Under the pieces are notes generated by a model, which ran no database searches, was not told the origin of the DNA, and saw only the letters and a program-made list of their open reading frames with translations. Positions 23,809 to 32,669 of a DNA stretch of 61,656 bases are shown here, piece after piece. The stretch comes from Halochromatium salexigens. Its GTDB lineage: Bacteria; Pseudomonadota; Gammaproteobacteria; Chromatiales; Chromatiaceae. How positions within the stretch are numbered: the stretch's first letter is position 1; every line of letters begins with the position of its first letter. Where the stretch lies: assembly GCF_016653295.1 (NCBI RefSeq), contig NZ_NHSF01000015.1, forward strand, positions 1 through 61,656, given 5' to 3'. The position numbers and the translations under genes were made by a program.

Positions 23809-24927
23809 ATGATAGCGCCGGCAGAAGAACGCGGGCTGCGGATCGCGGTGATCGGTGCTGGTCTCTCCGGGCTGGCGGCGGCACGGATGCTGGCCGATCA
23901 GCGGCATCGGGTCAGCCTGTTCGAGAAATCGCGTGGCTGTGGCGGGCGGGCGGCGACAAGGCGCGCCACGCAGCCGAGCGGAGAGACGCTGCATTTTGAT
24001 CATGGCGCGCAGTATTTCACAGCGCGCGATCCGCGCTTTCAGCGTTGTGTGCAGACCTGGGCCGAGCGTGGTCTGGTAGCGCCTTGGGATGGGCGTATCG
24101 GGGCTTTCGATGGGGACGGATTCACCCCCGCTGGGCAGGAGACGACCCGCTGGGTGGGGGAGCCTGGAATGAGCGCGCTCGGTCGCGCGCTGGCCGAGGG
24201 CCTGGATGTGCGACTGGAGACGCGGGTGAGGCCGCCACGCTGGTGCCGCGGCCGTTGGCAGCTCAGCGATGAGGCCGGCCAGGAACTCGGTCGCTTCGAG
24301 CGGGTGGTGGTCAGCGCGCCGGCGCCGCAGAGCGCCGAGCTGTTGATGGACGCACCCCGGCTCGCGGCGCAAGCGGCCTGTGTCGACTACACCCCTTGCT
24401 GGACCCTCATGCTCGGGTTCGCTGCGCCGGTGCCACTGGCGTTCGACGGGGTCTTCGTCAATCAGGGACCGTTGCGCTGGATCGCGCGTGATAGCAGCAA
24501 GCCGGGACGGTCGGTGCCCGCTGGAAACTCGCCTGGGGATGCAGTCGGGGGGTCGTCCGTGGGGCCGGCTGCGGAGCAGGCTGCAGGGTCAACTGGGCGC
24601 GGGGACTGCTGGGTCTTGCATGCCGAGCCGGGTTGGACGCGCAAGCACCTGAATGATGCACGCGAGGAGGTGGAAGCGGCCATGCTCGCGGCCTTTGCCG
24701 CCCTTGTCGAGATGGCTGGCGGAGCACTGCCGGCGATCACCTGGCGCCAGTCGCACAGTTGGCTCTACTCGCTGGTCGAGACGCCGCTGGAGGAGGGCTG
24801 TCTCTGGGACCCGGCACTGGGTATCGGTGCTTGTGGCGACTGGTGCAACGGCGCCCGTGTCGAGGACGCCTGGCTCAGCGGCGAGGCGCTCGCCGGGCGC
24901 ATCTTGGCAGCGATGGCATCAGGATAG
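23809..24927 (+). CDS. Renalase-like FAD-dependent oxidoreductase
   Basis: This protein has 372 residues. The open frame runs far upstream, antisense to treZ, but the FAD-binding start LRIAVIGAGLSGLAAARML lies just after the ATG at 23809, so I place the start there. The N-terminal Rossmann motif GxGxxG is complete, LFEKSRGCGGRAATRR follows, and HFDHGAQYFTARDPRF is a renalase-family motif. The C-terminal end has LGIGACGDWCNGARVEDAWL, the second FAD contact. A Gly/Ser-rich insert of about 30 residues near 235-270 (SVPAGNSPGDAVGGSS) is unusual. The substrate is unknown; bacterial renalases oxidise isomeric NAD(P)H forms. Confidence 0.85.
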   Translation: MIAPAEERGLRIAVIGAGLSGLAAARMLADQRHRVSLFEKSRGCGGRAATRRATQPSGETLHFDHGAQYFTARDPRFQRCVQTWAERGLVAPWDGRIGAFDGDGFTPAGQETTRWVGEPGMSALGRALAEGLDVRLETRVRPPRWCRGRWQLSDEAGQELGRFERVVVSAPAPQSAELLMDAPRLAAQAACVDYTPCWTLMLGFAAPVPLAFDGVFVNQGPLRWIARDSSKPGRSVPAGNSPGDAVGGSSVGPAAEQAAGSTGRGDCWVLHAEPGWTRKHLNDAREEVEAAMLAAFAALVEMAGGALPAITWRQSHSWLYSLVETPLEEGCLWDPALGIGACGDWCNGARVEDAWLSGEALAGRILAAMASG

Positions 24928-24992
24928 GCATCAGGATAGGCATCACTCACAGACGCTAGGGCCTGATGCACCGCAGCGCCGGTTCGGCTGGC

Positions 24993-25643
24993 TCACGGTT
25001 GGGGCGAGACTTCGAACATGACCTCGTTGCGGCGCAGCGGTCCGGGCGTGAAAGGATCGTTGTAGTAGGCATAGATCGGCTCGCCGCGCGGCTCGAGGCC
25101 GCGTGTGCTCATCCAGTCCTTGAGCCGCGCTTGTTGCTCGGCGATGGCCTGATCGTTGGCCCTGCCGCTGAAGCGCACGGCGGCAACGCGCCGCGCCGGG
25201 ATCCGCTCCAGTGTCACCTCGGTATTGCCCGGAGCCGGTAGATCCTCGAGCCGGTACTCGGCCGGCATGATGAACTGGACGCGCCAGCGGCCGTCCTGCG
25301 CTGACGTCTGGGTCACCGGTGCCGTCATCGCGATCTTCTCATCCGGTGCGACCGCGCGCTGCTGCACCGGCGCGGTCATCGCGATGCGCTCGCCGCCGCG
25401 CTCCTTGGCGAAGATGTAGCGCGCGAGCGGACCGAAACCGCTGCTCAAGCTCTGCTGGCGGTCGCCGCTGCCACTGACCTCGGCGACGACCAGCGGTGGG
25501 TAGTCGCGCAGCTCGAAGTCGCCGTCTTGGCTGACCACCTGATAGTCGGGCTTCTCGACGTTCTGGATCACGAAGACGAAAACCAGCAGGCCGACGATGC
25601 CGACCACGGCCGCGAGGCCGAGCAGAATGAGGATGAGCTTCAT
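24993..25643 (-). CDS. SOUL-family heme-binding protein, membrane anchored
   Basis: This 216-residue protein starts at the ATG at 25643 with a hydrophobic signal anchor (LILILLGLAAVVGIVGLLV). The SOUL/HBP domain then shows YQVVSQDGDFELRDYPPLVV, an IAMTAPV repeat that occurs twice, VQFIMPAEY and EVTLERIPARRVAAVRFSG, and ends near EVMFEVSP. SOUL proteins bind heme or other hydrophobic tetrapyrroles with low affinity. In a probable phototroph this could mean tetrapyrrole handling at the membrane, which is inference. It lies 28 bp downstream of the beta-propeller gene on the same strand. Confidence 0.9.
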   Translation of the reverse strand: MKLILILLGLAAVVGIVGLLVFVFVIQNVEKPDYQVVSQDGDFELRDYPPLVVAEVSGSGDRQQSLSSGFGPLARYIFAKERGGERIAMTAPVQQRAVAPDEKIAMTAPVTQTSAQDGRWRVQFIMPAEYRLEDLPAPGNTEVTLERIPARRVAAVRFSGRANDQAIAEQQARLKDWMSTRGLEPRGEPIYAYYNDPFTPGPLRRNEVMFEVSPQP

Positions 25644-25671
25644 GGTGATCCTGTCTTGGAGGGGTGTGTCG

Positions 25672-26736
25672 TTAAGGGGTTTCCGGGGTGTCATCGGCCC
25701 GGCTCGGCATCAGCCAGCCGCCGAGCAGCAATAGGATCAAGCCGCCCAGCGAGATCCAGTACCAGCCCTCGAGCCCCATGGGGCCGAATTGGTAGACCGA
25801 GCCGGCGCTCAGCATCACGCCCTCGCCATAGGGCACGATCCAGCTGACGCCATAGCGCACATGCTCCGGCGGCGTCTCGATCAGCTCGGCATAGGCCAGG
25901 GCCTCGGGCGCGGCGCCAGACTCGTCGAGTTCGACTCGCCAGAGGCCATCGTCACTGCCGATCCAGAGGCGCTCGCGCTGCTCGGCCTTGGCCGGCTCGA
26001 GGTAGAGCGAGAGCATGCGGCTGTTCTCGAGTCCGACCTTCAACCGCTGCCAGGGTGCCATCGGGGTCTCCTGCCAGAAGAGCCCGCGATCGGTGCCGGC
26101 GATCAGCCGACCACCCTCGGTGAGGGCGAAGCTGAAGACGTTGCTCGCCTCCGGCAGACCGTCGCGATTGGGCTGCCAGTCGAGCAGGTCGTCGGCCTGG
26201 GTGCTGAAGACGCCCGCGCCGATGCTGCCCAGATGCAGCCAGCGTGCATCGCCGTTGCGCTGGGTCTCGAGCCGGTAGACGCTGGTGCCTTCGAGCGTGC
26301 GCTGCCATTGACCATCGCCCTGCACATACAGCCCGTCGCCAGTGGCGACCAGTAAGCGGTCGTTGGCGAGGAGTTCGTCGCGGACGCGGACCTCGAGGGC
26401 CGGCATCCCGGCCGGGGCATTGAACAACCCGCCGCCGGTGCCGATCGGGCCTTTGGAGGCATCGCCGGCGAGGTCCGCCGAGAGCGCGGTGACCGGGTGA
26501 CCGCCGAGGTCGATCGCGACGCGTGTCCATTGATCGTTGGCGAAGCGCCAGAGTCCACCGTCCTCGGTGCCGGCCAGCATCGAGCCATCCTCGGCACGGG
26601 CCAGATCGGTGATGTGACCGCTCTCGATAGGGGCGTTGCGGACCAGCCGCTCACCGCCGGGGATGAGCGGCCCGGCGATGAGCAGGATGAGCCCCAACAC
26701 GGCAAGGCCGATGGCGACGGGACGACTGGCTTTCAT
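25672..26736 (-). CDS. Membrane-anchored beta-propeller-like protein
   Basis: This protein has 354 residues and a transmembrane segment at each end: PVAIGLAVLGLILLIAGPLI near the N-terminus and WYWISLGGLILLLLGGWLM near the C-terminus. The middle consists of repeated strands with the patterns GSMLAGTEDGGLWRF, RLLVATGDGLYV, GRLIAGTDRGLFW and RLWIGSDDGLWRV, typical of YCF48/sialidase/Reg_prop-like propeller blades. About six to seven blades can be fitted. No enzymatic residues are visible. Periplasmic exposure is likely. The gene ends 28 bp before the SOUL protein gene, so they probably act together. Confidence 0.75.
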   Translation of the reverse strand: MKASRPVAIGLAVLGLILLIAGPLIPGGERLVRNAPIESGHITDLARAEDGSMLAGTEDGGLWRFANDQWTRVAIDLGGHPVTALSADLAGDASKGPIGTGGGLFNAPAGMPALEVRVRDELLANDRLLVATGDGLYVQGDGQWQRTLEGTSVYRLETQRNGDARWLHLGSIGAGVFSTQADDLLDWQPNRDGLPEASNVFSFALTEGGRLIAGTDRGLFWQETPMAPWQRLKVGLENSRMLSLYLEPAKAEQRERLWIGSDDGLWRVELDESGAAPEALAYAELIETPPEHVRYGVSWIVPYGEGVMLSAGSVYQFGPMGLEGWYWISLGGLILLLLGGWLMPSRADDTPETP

Positions 26737-26873
26737 GATGACTCCTCACGTATTCGATGGTGAACCCTAACAGGTATCGATGCCCCGGCCCCGACGCAAG
26801 TGGGAAACCGGGGCGGCTGCCTCTGCTATCATCGCCGGCCTTGGCATGTTGCAACAGACTCGAGAGCAGCGCG

Positions 26874-28298
26874 ATGACCGTTCGTACCCGTTTTGCCCCT
26901 TCCCCGACCGGCTACCTGCATGTGGGTGGCGCCCGCACCGCGCTGTTCAGCTATCTGTTCGCGCGCCGTCATGGCGGGCAGTTCGTGCTGCGCATCGAGG
27001 ATACCGATCTCGAGCGCTCGACGACGGAGTCGGTGAACGCGATCATGGAGGGGATGACCTGGCTCGGCCTCGAGTACGACGAGGGGCCCTTCTTCCAGAC
27101 CGAGCGCTTCGAGCGCTATCAGGCGGTGATCGATGCGCTGCTCGACAAGGGGCTGGCCTACCGCTGCGATTGTCCGAAGGAGCGCCTCGAGCGCCTGCGC
27201 GAGACGCAGATGGCGGCCAAGGTCAAGCCGCGCTACGACGGCCACTGTCGCGGGCGCCAGATCGACCCCGAGCAACCGCATGTGGTGCGTTTCAAGAATC
27301 CGGTCGATGGCGCGGTGATCGTCGACGATCTGATCCGCGGGCGCGTGCCCTTCGCCAACAGCGAACTCGACGATCTGATCCTGCGCCGCAGCGACGGTTC
27401 ACCGACGTATAACCTCACGGTGGTGGTCGACGATGCCGAGATGGAGATCAGCCATGTCATCCGCGGCGATGATCATCTCAACAACACCCCGCGCCAGATC
27501 AACATCCTCAAGGCACTGGGCTACGAGCCGCCTCAGTATGCGCATGTGCCGATGATCCTCGGCCACGACGGCAAACGTCTGTCGAAGCGTCACGGCGCGG
27601 TCAGCGTGGTGGCCTATCGCGATCAGGGCTATCTGCCCGAGGCCCTGCTCAATTATCTGATCCGCCTCGGCTGGTCGCACGGCGATCAAGAGGTGTTCTC
27701 GCTCGATGAGATGATCGCGCTGTTCGATATCGCGGATGTGAACACCGCCGCCTCGGCGTTCAATGTCGAGAAGCTCGACTGGCTGAATCAGCACTATATC
27801 CAGCATGCCGACCCGCTGCGCATCGCCCGCCTGCTGAGTCCGCACATGGGCGAGATTGGCATCGATCCCACCGAGGGGCCCGCGTTGGTCGACGTGGTGC
27901 GCGCCCAGGCCGCGCGCGCCAAGACCCTGACCGAACTCGCCCAGATCAGCGCCTTCTGCTACCAGGACTTCGACGACTACGACGAGACCGCCGCGAAGAA
28001 ACATCTGCGCCCGGTCGCGCGGCCAGCGTTGGAGCGTCTGCGCGCGGAGCTGGAGATGCTGGCGCTCGAGGACTGGGAGCCGGAGACCTTGCACCGCGTG
28101 GTCGAGCGCGTCTCCGAGGCACTGGAGCTGAATATGGGCAAGGTCGCGCAGCCATTGCGCGTGGCCATCGTCGGCCGCGCCGCCTCACCGGGGATCGATG
28201 TCACGCTGCAACTGGTGGGCAAGGCGGCCACCTTGCGCCGTATCGAGCGCGCGCTGGCGTTCATCGATGCGCGCGCCGCTCAGGGCGCTCAGGGCTGA
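26874..28298 (+). CDS. gltX: Glutamyl-tRNA synthetase
   Basis: GltX charges tRNA-Glu. The 474-residue protein starts at the ATG at 26874 ([20 protein letters not shown]). Its HIGH-like motif is [13 protein letters not shown], and the KMSKS-like motif is RLSKRHGAV. The Zn-region has [13 protein letters not shown]. The helical anticodon-binding C-terminus runs from about residue 330. The length is normal for bacteria. In a phototroph it also feeds the C5 pathway to tetrapyrroles. The upstream open codons (26757-26873) overlap the propeller gene's promoter region and are not conserved-looking. Confidence 0.97.
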   Translation: MTVRTRFAPSPTGYLHVGGARTALFSYLFARRHGGQFVLRIEDTDLERSTTESVNAIMEGMTWLGLEYDEGPFFQTERFERYQAVIDALLDKGLAYRCDCPKERLERLRETQMAAKVKPRYDGHCRGRQIDPEQPHVVRFKNPVDGAVIVDDLIRGRVPFANSELDDLILRRSDGSPTYNLTVVVDDAEMEISHVIRGDDHLNNTPRQINILKALGYEPPQYAHVPMILGHDGKRLSKRHGAVSVVAYRDQGYLPEALLNYLIRLGWSHGDQEVFSLDEMIALFDIADVNTAASAFNVEKLDWLNQHYIQHADPLRIARLLSPHMGEIGIDPTEGPALVDVVRAQAARAKTLTELAQISAFCYQDFDDYDETAAKKHLRPVARPALERLRAELEMLALEDWEPETLHRVVERVSEALELNMGKVAQPLRVAIVGRAASPGIDVTLQLVGKAATLRRIERALAFIDARAAQGAQG

Positions 28299-28385
28299 TG
28301 CGCTGCGTCTCGCGTGCGGCAGCGTGCCCGCGTGCCAGCGTGCCGCCCGCGCACGCCCCGCGCTCAGCGGGACGGGCGCAGGCGA

Positions 28386-28922
28386 TCAGGCGCCCCACTG
28401 CCTGACGTTGCCGGTGTCGAGATGGACGAAATCCGAGCGTGAATAGTAGCCGACGCCACCCCGGCTGAGCCGCACGGCGATATCGCGGATGTGGTGCGTC
28501 GGCATGTCGCCGAGGCGCACATCGAGGGCCTTGCCGCTCATGTGCAGGCTGCGCTTGGCGACACCGCTCGAGGTGCGTCTGAGCATGGCATTGGTCTTGG
28601 GCGAGCGATAGCCGCTGACGATCTCGAAGACAGCGTCTTCGTGGCCGAGGGCCTGTTTGACATCGAACAGGAGGTCGTACAGCTTGGGATCGATGGTAGT
28701 GACCTCATTGGTGCGGAAGTCACGGAAGAATTGATTGAGCCGCATCAGCGAGCTGCGCTGGTAGTGGTCGCCTTGACGGTAGGTCAGCGTCAGGCGTTCG
28801 TCGGTGTGCAGGTGGTGGAAGGAGAGGACGCGTGGCTGGTCGAGCTGGCGGCGTTGGCTGCGCGCGACGGCGGGCGCTGAAGCAGCAGCCAAGGCGGCAC
28901 CGAGGAAAATCCGTCGGTTCAC
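28386..28922 (-). CDS. MepK/YcbK-like DUF882 murein peptidase
   Basis: This 178-residue protein starts at a GTG (28922), giving the Tat-type signal VNRRIFLGAALAAASAPAVA. A start 8 codons upstream is possible. The mature part has the M15-like fold of DUF882: VLSFHHLHTDERLTLTYRQG, FEIVSGYRSPKTNAMLRR, the zinc motif SLHMSGKALDVRL (H-x6-D), and FVHLDTG with the third ligand. Relatives of E. coli MepK cut peptidoglycan cross-links at meso-diaminopimelate and help wall growth. It is convergent with gltX, and the 87 bp between them hold only GC-rich direct and inverted repeats. Confidence 0.88.
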   Translation of the reverse strand: MNRRIFLGAALAAASAPAVARSQRRQLDQPRVLSFHHLHTDERLTLTYRQGDHYQRSSLMRLNQFFRDFRTNEVTTIDPKLYDLLFDVKQALGHEDAVFEIVSGYRSPKTNAMLRRTSSGVAKRSLHMSGKALDVRLGDMPTHHIRDIAVRLSRGGVGYYSRSDFVHLDTGNVRQWGA

Positions 28923-29141
28923 TAGTATCCCCCTAGAGTCGAGCATAGTGTTGGGCGCCCCGAGTATAGGCCGAGGGGCGCTAAAAGCAATGGCGATTTG
29001 GTCACGGCTTGACGAATGCCAGGCGTGCTCTAAACTACATCAAGGAAAGCGGTTAAGCAACGGTTTGGGCTGATAAAACCTGATAGCTGTTCGAGTAGCT
29101 CAGGGGCTCGGGTGCCGCGTTGTGCGCGTCTTGGGCATCTC

Positions 29142-29360
29142 TCAGTCCTCGCCGATGACGCGGTTGTCTTTGGGCCGGGAGAGCAGCCGCTCGGCCTCCA
29201 GCTGGTGCTTGGCAAAGATCATCCGGTAGTCGGCGTCGTCAGCCTCGTCGCGTTCGGCACGCAGGTTGCGCACGATTGCGCGCGCATCTTGGTAGCGCTC
29301 CTGGGTCTCGATATGGGTCAGGCGCATGTTGGGAGTGATTTTGTAGACGAAGTAGGGCAT
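29142..29360 (-). CDS. Conserved small protein of unknown function
   Basis: This protein has 72 residues and starts at the ATG at 29360 (MPYFVYKITPNMRLTHIETQ). A longer frame upstream runs into the pentapeptide gene and is not supported. It is strongly charged (RYQDARAIVRNLRAERDEAD), helical in appearance, and has no signal peptide, Cys pairs or recognised domain. I recall similar short proteins annotated as hypothetical in purple sulfur bacteria, but I cannot name a family. It sits between two monocistronic-looking genes on the same strand. Confidence 0.6.
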   Translation of the reverse strand: MPYFVYKITPNMRLTHIETQERYQDARAIVRNLRAERDEADDADYRMIFAKHQLEAERLLSRPKDNRVIGED

Positions 29361-29520
29361 ACCACAGGGTCCGATGGTGTGTTGATTGCTGGGAAGGAGG
29401 CTCGATGATGTCGCCAATCTGGGGGCAAGGGGCGCTTGATCCAGCCCCTGTTCATGGAACAAGGGCTTCATGGCCGGCGGCCGTCTGGAGCGTTTCCGCT
29501 TGCCCCCTGTCAGTGCCCGA

Positions 29521-30378
29521 TTACCTGAGATTCTTCTTATAGCTTGGAATCTTGGCATTCAGCGCCTTGGAGACGTTGGCGAATTCCATGGTCACGCTCG
29601 CCAATTGCACGCCGTTGAAATCGGTCTCGGTGACGATGGCGCCGCGCAGGATGGCACCGCCGAGCACCGCGCCGGCCAGATTCACGCCGGTCAGATCGGC
29701 GTTGCGGAAATTGGTGTTCTGGGCCGAGACATTGCGCAGGCGCGCGCCAGCGAGGTTGGCACCTTCGAGGTTGGCGAGGTTGATCACGGTGAAACCCTCG
29801 GGCTGGCTGCTGGTCAGATCGGCGTCTTGCAGGTTGGCCTTGACCAGGTTGGCGTCGTTGAGATGGCAGTCGCGCAGATCGGCGCCGCTGAGGTTGGCCT
29901 CGCGCAGGTTGGCCTGAATGAAGAGCGCCCGGCTGGCGGTGATCTGGCTGAGATCGCTATGGCAGAAGTCGGTGCCGCGCAGATCGGCGCCGCTGAGTCT
30001 CGCCCGCTGGAGGTTGGCGAAACGGATCTCGGCCTTGCGCAGATCGGCGCCTTCCAAGTTCGCCTCGCTGAGATCGGCGCCGGAGAGCACGGCGACGCTG
30101 GCCGGTCGCTCCGAGCCGGCGCGCACCCGGCTCAGGTTGGCGCGGCTCAGGTTGGCCTCGTTCAAATGGGCGTTGAGCAGACTGGCGCCGGTCAGGATCG
30201 CCTCGCGCAGGTCGGCACTGACCAGATCGCTGAACTCGAGATTGGCGTCGCTGAGATCCTGCCCGCGCAGGTCGGCGCCATTGAGCCGCATATCGCGCAG
30301 ATCGGCGCCGACCAAAGTCTCGCCCTCGAGCGACGCGAGCACCTCGCCGGTGTCTTTGTGCTTGATCTCGACCATCAT
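29521..30378 (-). CDS. Pentapeptide-repeat protein
   Basis: This 285-residue protein begins with a short KHKDTGEVLASLEGETL segment and then has some 45 or more A(D/N)LxxA-type pentapeptides (ADLRGQDLSDANLEFSDLVS). A break around residues 80-95 (RVRAGSERPASVAVL) and another near residue 175 divide it into blocks. The coils should form a right-handed quadrilateral beta helix. Such proteins often mimic DNA and bind gyrase or serve as scaffolds, but nothing here shows which. There is a strong GGAGGAGGAG ribosome-binding sequence before two adjacent ATG codons. The C-terminus is basic (KIPSYKKNLR). Confidence 0.93.
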   Translation of the reverse strand: MMVEIKHKDTGEVLASLEGETLVGADLRDMRLNGADLRGQDLSDANLEFSDLVSADLREAILTGASLLNAHLNEANLSRANLSRVRAGSERPASVAVLSGADLSEANLEGADLRKAEIRFANLQRARLSGADLRGTDFCHSDLSQITASRALFIQANLREANLSGADLRDCHLNDANLVKANLQDADLTSSQPEGFTVINLANLEGANLAGARLRNVSAQNTNFRNADLTGVNLAGAVLGGAILRGAIVTETDFNGVQLASVTMEFANVSKALNAKIPSYKKNLR

Positions 30379-30527
30379 CTCCTCCTCCTCGGGTTGGCGG
30401 GCACGCTAGCCTGTTGCTGTGATGGGTTGGCCGGCGCATTCCGCTATGCTATCCACCCGATGCCGCCTTTGCACCAGACTTTGCATCAGATATGAGCGCG
30501 TGCGGCGGCGCTGCCACTGAGGAGAAG

Positions 30528-31829
30528 ATGATGAAGCTCGAGACACTCGCCATCCACGCCGGCTTCGAGCCAGACCCGGCCACCAAGGCGGTCGCGACAC
30601 CGATCTACCAGACCACCAGCTACGCCTTCGACGACACCCAGCATGGCGCCGACCTGTTCGACCTCAAGGTGCCGGGCAACATCTATACCCGGATCATGAA
30701 CCCGACCAGCGATGTGCTCGAGAAGCGCGTCGCGGCATTGGAGGGCGGGGTCGGGGCGCTGGCCTTGGCCTCGGGCATGACGGCGGTGACCAATGCGATC
30801 TTCACGCTGGCGCAGGCCGGCGACAACATCATCGCCGGCTCGACCCTCTATGGCGGCACCTACAACCTGTTCGCACACACCCTGCCGCGACTCGGCATCG
30901 AGGTGCGACTGGTCAAACCGAATGACATCGACGCCATGGCCGCGCGGATCGATGCCAACACCAAGGCGGTGTTCTGCGAGTCGATCGGCAATCCGGCCGG
31001 CAATGTCGCCGATCTCAAGGCGATCGCGGACCTGGCGCACGCGCACGGCGTGCCGGTGATCTGCGACAACACGGTGCCGAGTCCCTACCTGTGCCGGCCG
31101 TTCGAGCACGGCGCCGATATCGTCGTGCATGCGTTGACCAAGTACATGGGCGGTCACGGCACCACCATTGGCGGTGCGCTGGTCGACTCCGGCCAGTTCC
31201 CCTGGGCCGAGCACGCCGAGCGCTTCCCGATGCTCAATGAGCCGGATGTCTCCTACCACGGCGTGGTCTACACCGAGGCGCTGGGGCCGGCGGCCTACAT
31301 CGGCCGCGCGCGCGTGGTGCCGCTGCGCAACATGGGCGGCGCCATCTCGCCGTTCAACAGCTTCCTGATCCTGCAGGGGATCGAGACGCTACCGGTGCGC
31401 ATGGATCGCCATTGCGAGAACGCGATCGCGGTGGCCGACTATCTCAAGGGCCACGATAAGGTCGAATGGGTGCGCTATGCCGGCCTGCCCGAGAGCCCCG
31501 ACTATCCGCTGGTGCAACAGTACATGGACGGCGCCAAGGCCAGCTCGATCCTCTCCTTCGGCATCCGTTCCGGTGCGGGGGGCGGTGCGGGAGATGGCCG
31601 CGCGGCCGGGGGGCGTTTCATCGACGCGCTCAAGCTCGCGGTGCGCCTGGTCAACATCGGCGATGCTAAGACCCTGGCCTGCCATCCGGCGACCACGACC
31701 CATCGCCAGCTCTCGCCCGAGGAGCTGGCCCGCGCCGGGGTGAGCGAGGATCTGGTGCGCCTGTCGATCGGCATCGAGCACATCGATGACATCATCGCTG
31801 ATTTGGAGCAAGCCTTGGCGGCGGCCTAA
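30528..31829 (+). CDS. metY: O-acetylhomoserine aminocarboxypropyltransferase (sulfhydrylase)
   Basis: This PLP enzyme of the Cys/Met metabolism family makes homocysteine from O-acetylhomoserine and sulfide, fitting a sulfide-rich lifestyle. The 433-residue protein starts at the ATG at 30528 after AGGAG. It has IYQTTSYAFDDTQHGADLF, YTRIMNPTSDVLEKRVAALE, the PLP lysine in HALTKYMGGHG, and CHPATTTHRQLSPEEL with the YRLSIGIEH-like end (VRLSIGIEHIDDIIADL). A ten-residue Gly/Ala-rich stretch (SGAGGGAGDGRAAGG) interrupts the usual FGIKGG region. The next gene, an amidotransferase, lies 96 bp downstream behind a strong hairpin. Confidence 0.93.
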   Translation: MMKLETLAIHAGFEPDPATKAVATPIYQTTSYAFDDTQHGADLFDLKVPGNIYTRIMNPTSDVLEKRVAALEGGVGALALASGMTAVTNAIFTLAQAGDNIIAGSTLYGGTYNLFAHTLPRLGIEVRLVKPNDIDAMAARIDANTKAVFCESIGNPAGNVADLKAIADLAHAHGVPVICDNTVPSPYLCRPFEHGADIVVHALTKYMGGHGTTIGGALVDSGQFPWAEHAERFPMLNEPDVSYHGVVYTEALGPAAYIGRARVVPLRNMGGAISPFNSFLILQGIETLPVRMDRHCENAIAVADYLKGHDKVEWVRYAGLPESPDYPLVQQYMDGAKASSILSFGIRSGAGGGAGDGRAAGGRFIDALKLAVRLVNIGDAKTLACHPATTTHRQLSPEELARAGVSEDLVRLSIGIEHIDDIIADLEQALAAA

Positions 31830-31852
31830 GCCGCGCCAGAAACGCCGGCAGC

Positions 31853-31882
31853 AGACCCCTTGGACCCCGTTCCAAGGGGTCT
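31853..31882 (+). terminator. Strong stem-loop after metY
   Basis: AGACCCCTTGGA and TCCAAGGGGTCT form a perfect 12-bp stem with a 6-base loop (CCCCGT), 23 bp after the metY stop. No T run follows, so it may act as a weak intrinsic terminator, an mRNA-stabilising end, or an attenuating element before the amidotransferase gene. Confidence 0.65.
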
Positions 31883-31925
31883 GAGCGGCATGTCCCTGAA
31901 CCCCCAGCGAGCCGAGCAGAATGCG

Positions 31926-32618
31926 ATGAAGATTCACTGTCTGATGCATGTGCCCTTCGAGGGGCCGGCCCAGATGGCCGATTGGGCCGAGAGTCGCGGT
32001 CACCCGATCGCGTTCAGCCATCTGTTCGCCGGCGATGCGCTGCCCGCACTCGATGCCTTCGATCGCCTGGTGGTGATGGGCGGACCCATGGGCGTCGGGA
32101 ACGAGGACCGCTACCCGTGGCTGAGCGCCGAGAAGACGTTGATTCGCTCGGCCATTGAGGCTGGCCGCTCGCTGGTCGGCGTCTGCCTTGGGGCGCAGTT
32201 GATCGCCGAGGCACTCGGGGCACGGGTGAGCCGGAACCCGCAGCAGGAGATCGGCTGGTTTCCGATCCGGCTCACCGAGGCTGCACGCACGCACCCATTC
32301 TGCCAGGATCTCCCTGCCGAGCTGCAGGTGCTGCATTGGCACGGCGATACCTTCGCGTTGCCGCCCGGTGCCTTGCATCTGGCGGCAAGCGAGGCTTGTA
32401 CGCAGCAGGGCTTTTTGGTCGATGAGCGCATCCTGGGCCTGCAGTTCCATCTGGAGATGACACCGACGAGTCTGCGCACGCTTTGCAGCTATTGCGCCGA
32501 TGAGCTGGTGGCGGCGCCTTATGTGCAGAGCGCAGAGCAGATGCTCGCCGTCTCGCCCGTGCGCTATGAAGAAACGGCGCGGGTGTTGGAGGTGTTGCTC
32601 GATCGGCTTGCGGAGTGA
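31926..32618 (+). CDS. Class I glutamine amidotransferase-like protein
   Basis: This 230-residue protein starts at the ATG at 31926 (MKIHCLMHVPFEGPAQM). The triad of class I amidotransferases is visible: the nucleophile in LVGVCLGAQLIAEAL, the His in LGLQFHLEM, and the following Glu. It resembles the family annotated as GMP synthase glutamine amidotransferase domain-like or gamma-glutamyl hydrolase-like, which usually lacks a fused synthase. The acceptor is unknown. A promoter upstream is not obvious because the metY hairpin lies there. Confidence 0.85.
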   Translation: MKIHCLMHVPFEGPAQMADWAESRGHPIAFSHLFAGDALPALDAFDRLVVMGGPMGVGNEDRYPWLSAEKTLIRSAIEAGRSLVGVCLGAQLIAEALGARVSRNPQQEIGWFPIRLTEAARTHPFCQDLPAELQVLHWHGDTFALPPGALHLAASEACTQQGFLVDERILGLQFHLEMTPTSLRTLCSYCADELVAAPYVQSAEQMLAVSPVRYEETARVLEVLLDRLAE

Positions 32619-32669
32619 GGGAGGTCGATGAGTGGCCCTGTCGCACCGCGCTACGGTGTAACGCCGCGT

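Noticed and set aside
28299-28385. GC-rich repeats between gltX and the MepK-like gene as a terminator
   Set aside because: Several short repeats (GCGTGCC) and a weak stem are visible, but no clean hairpin with a T run on either strand.
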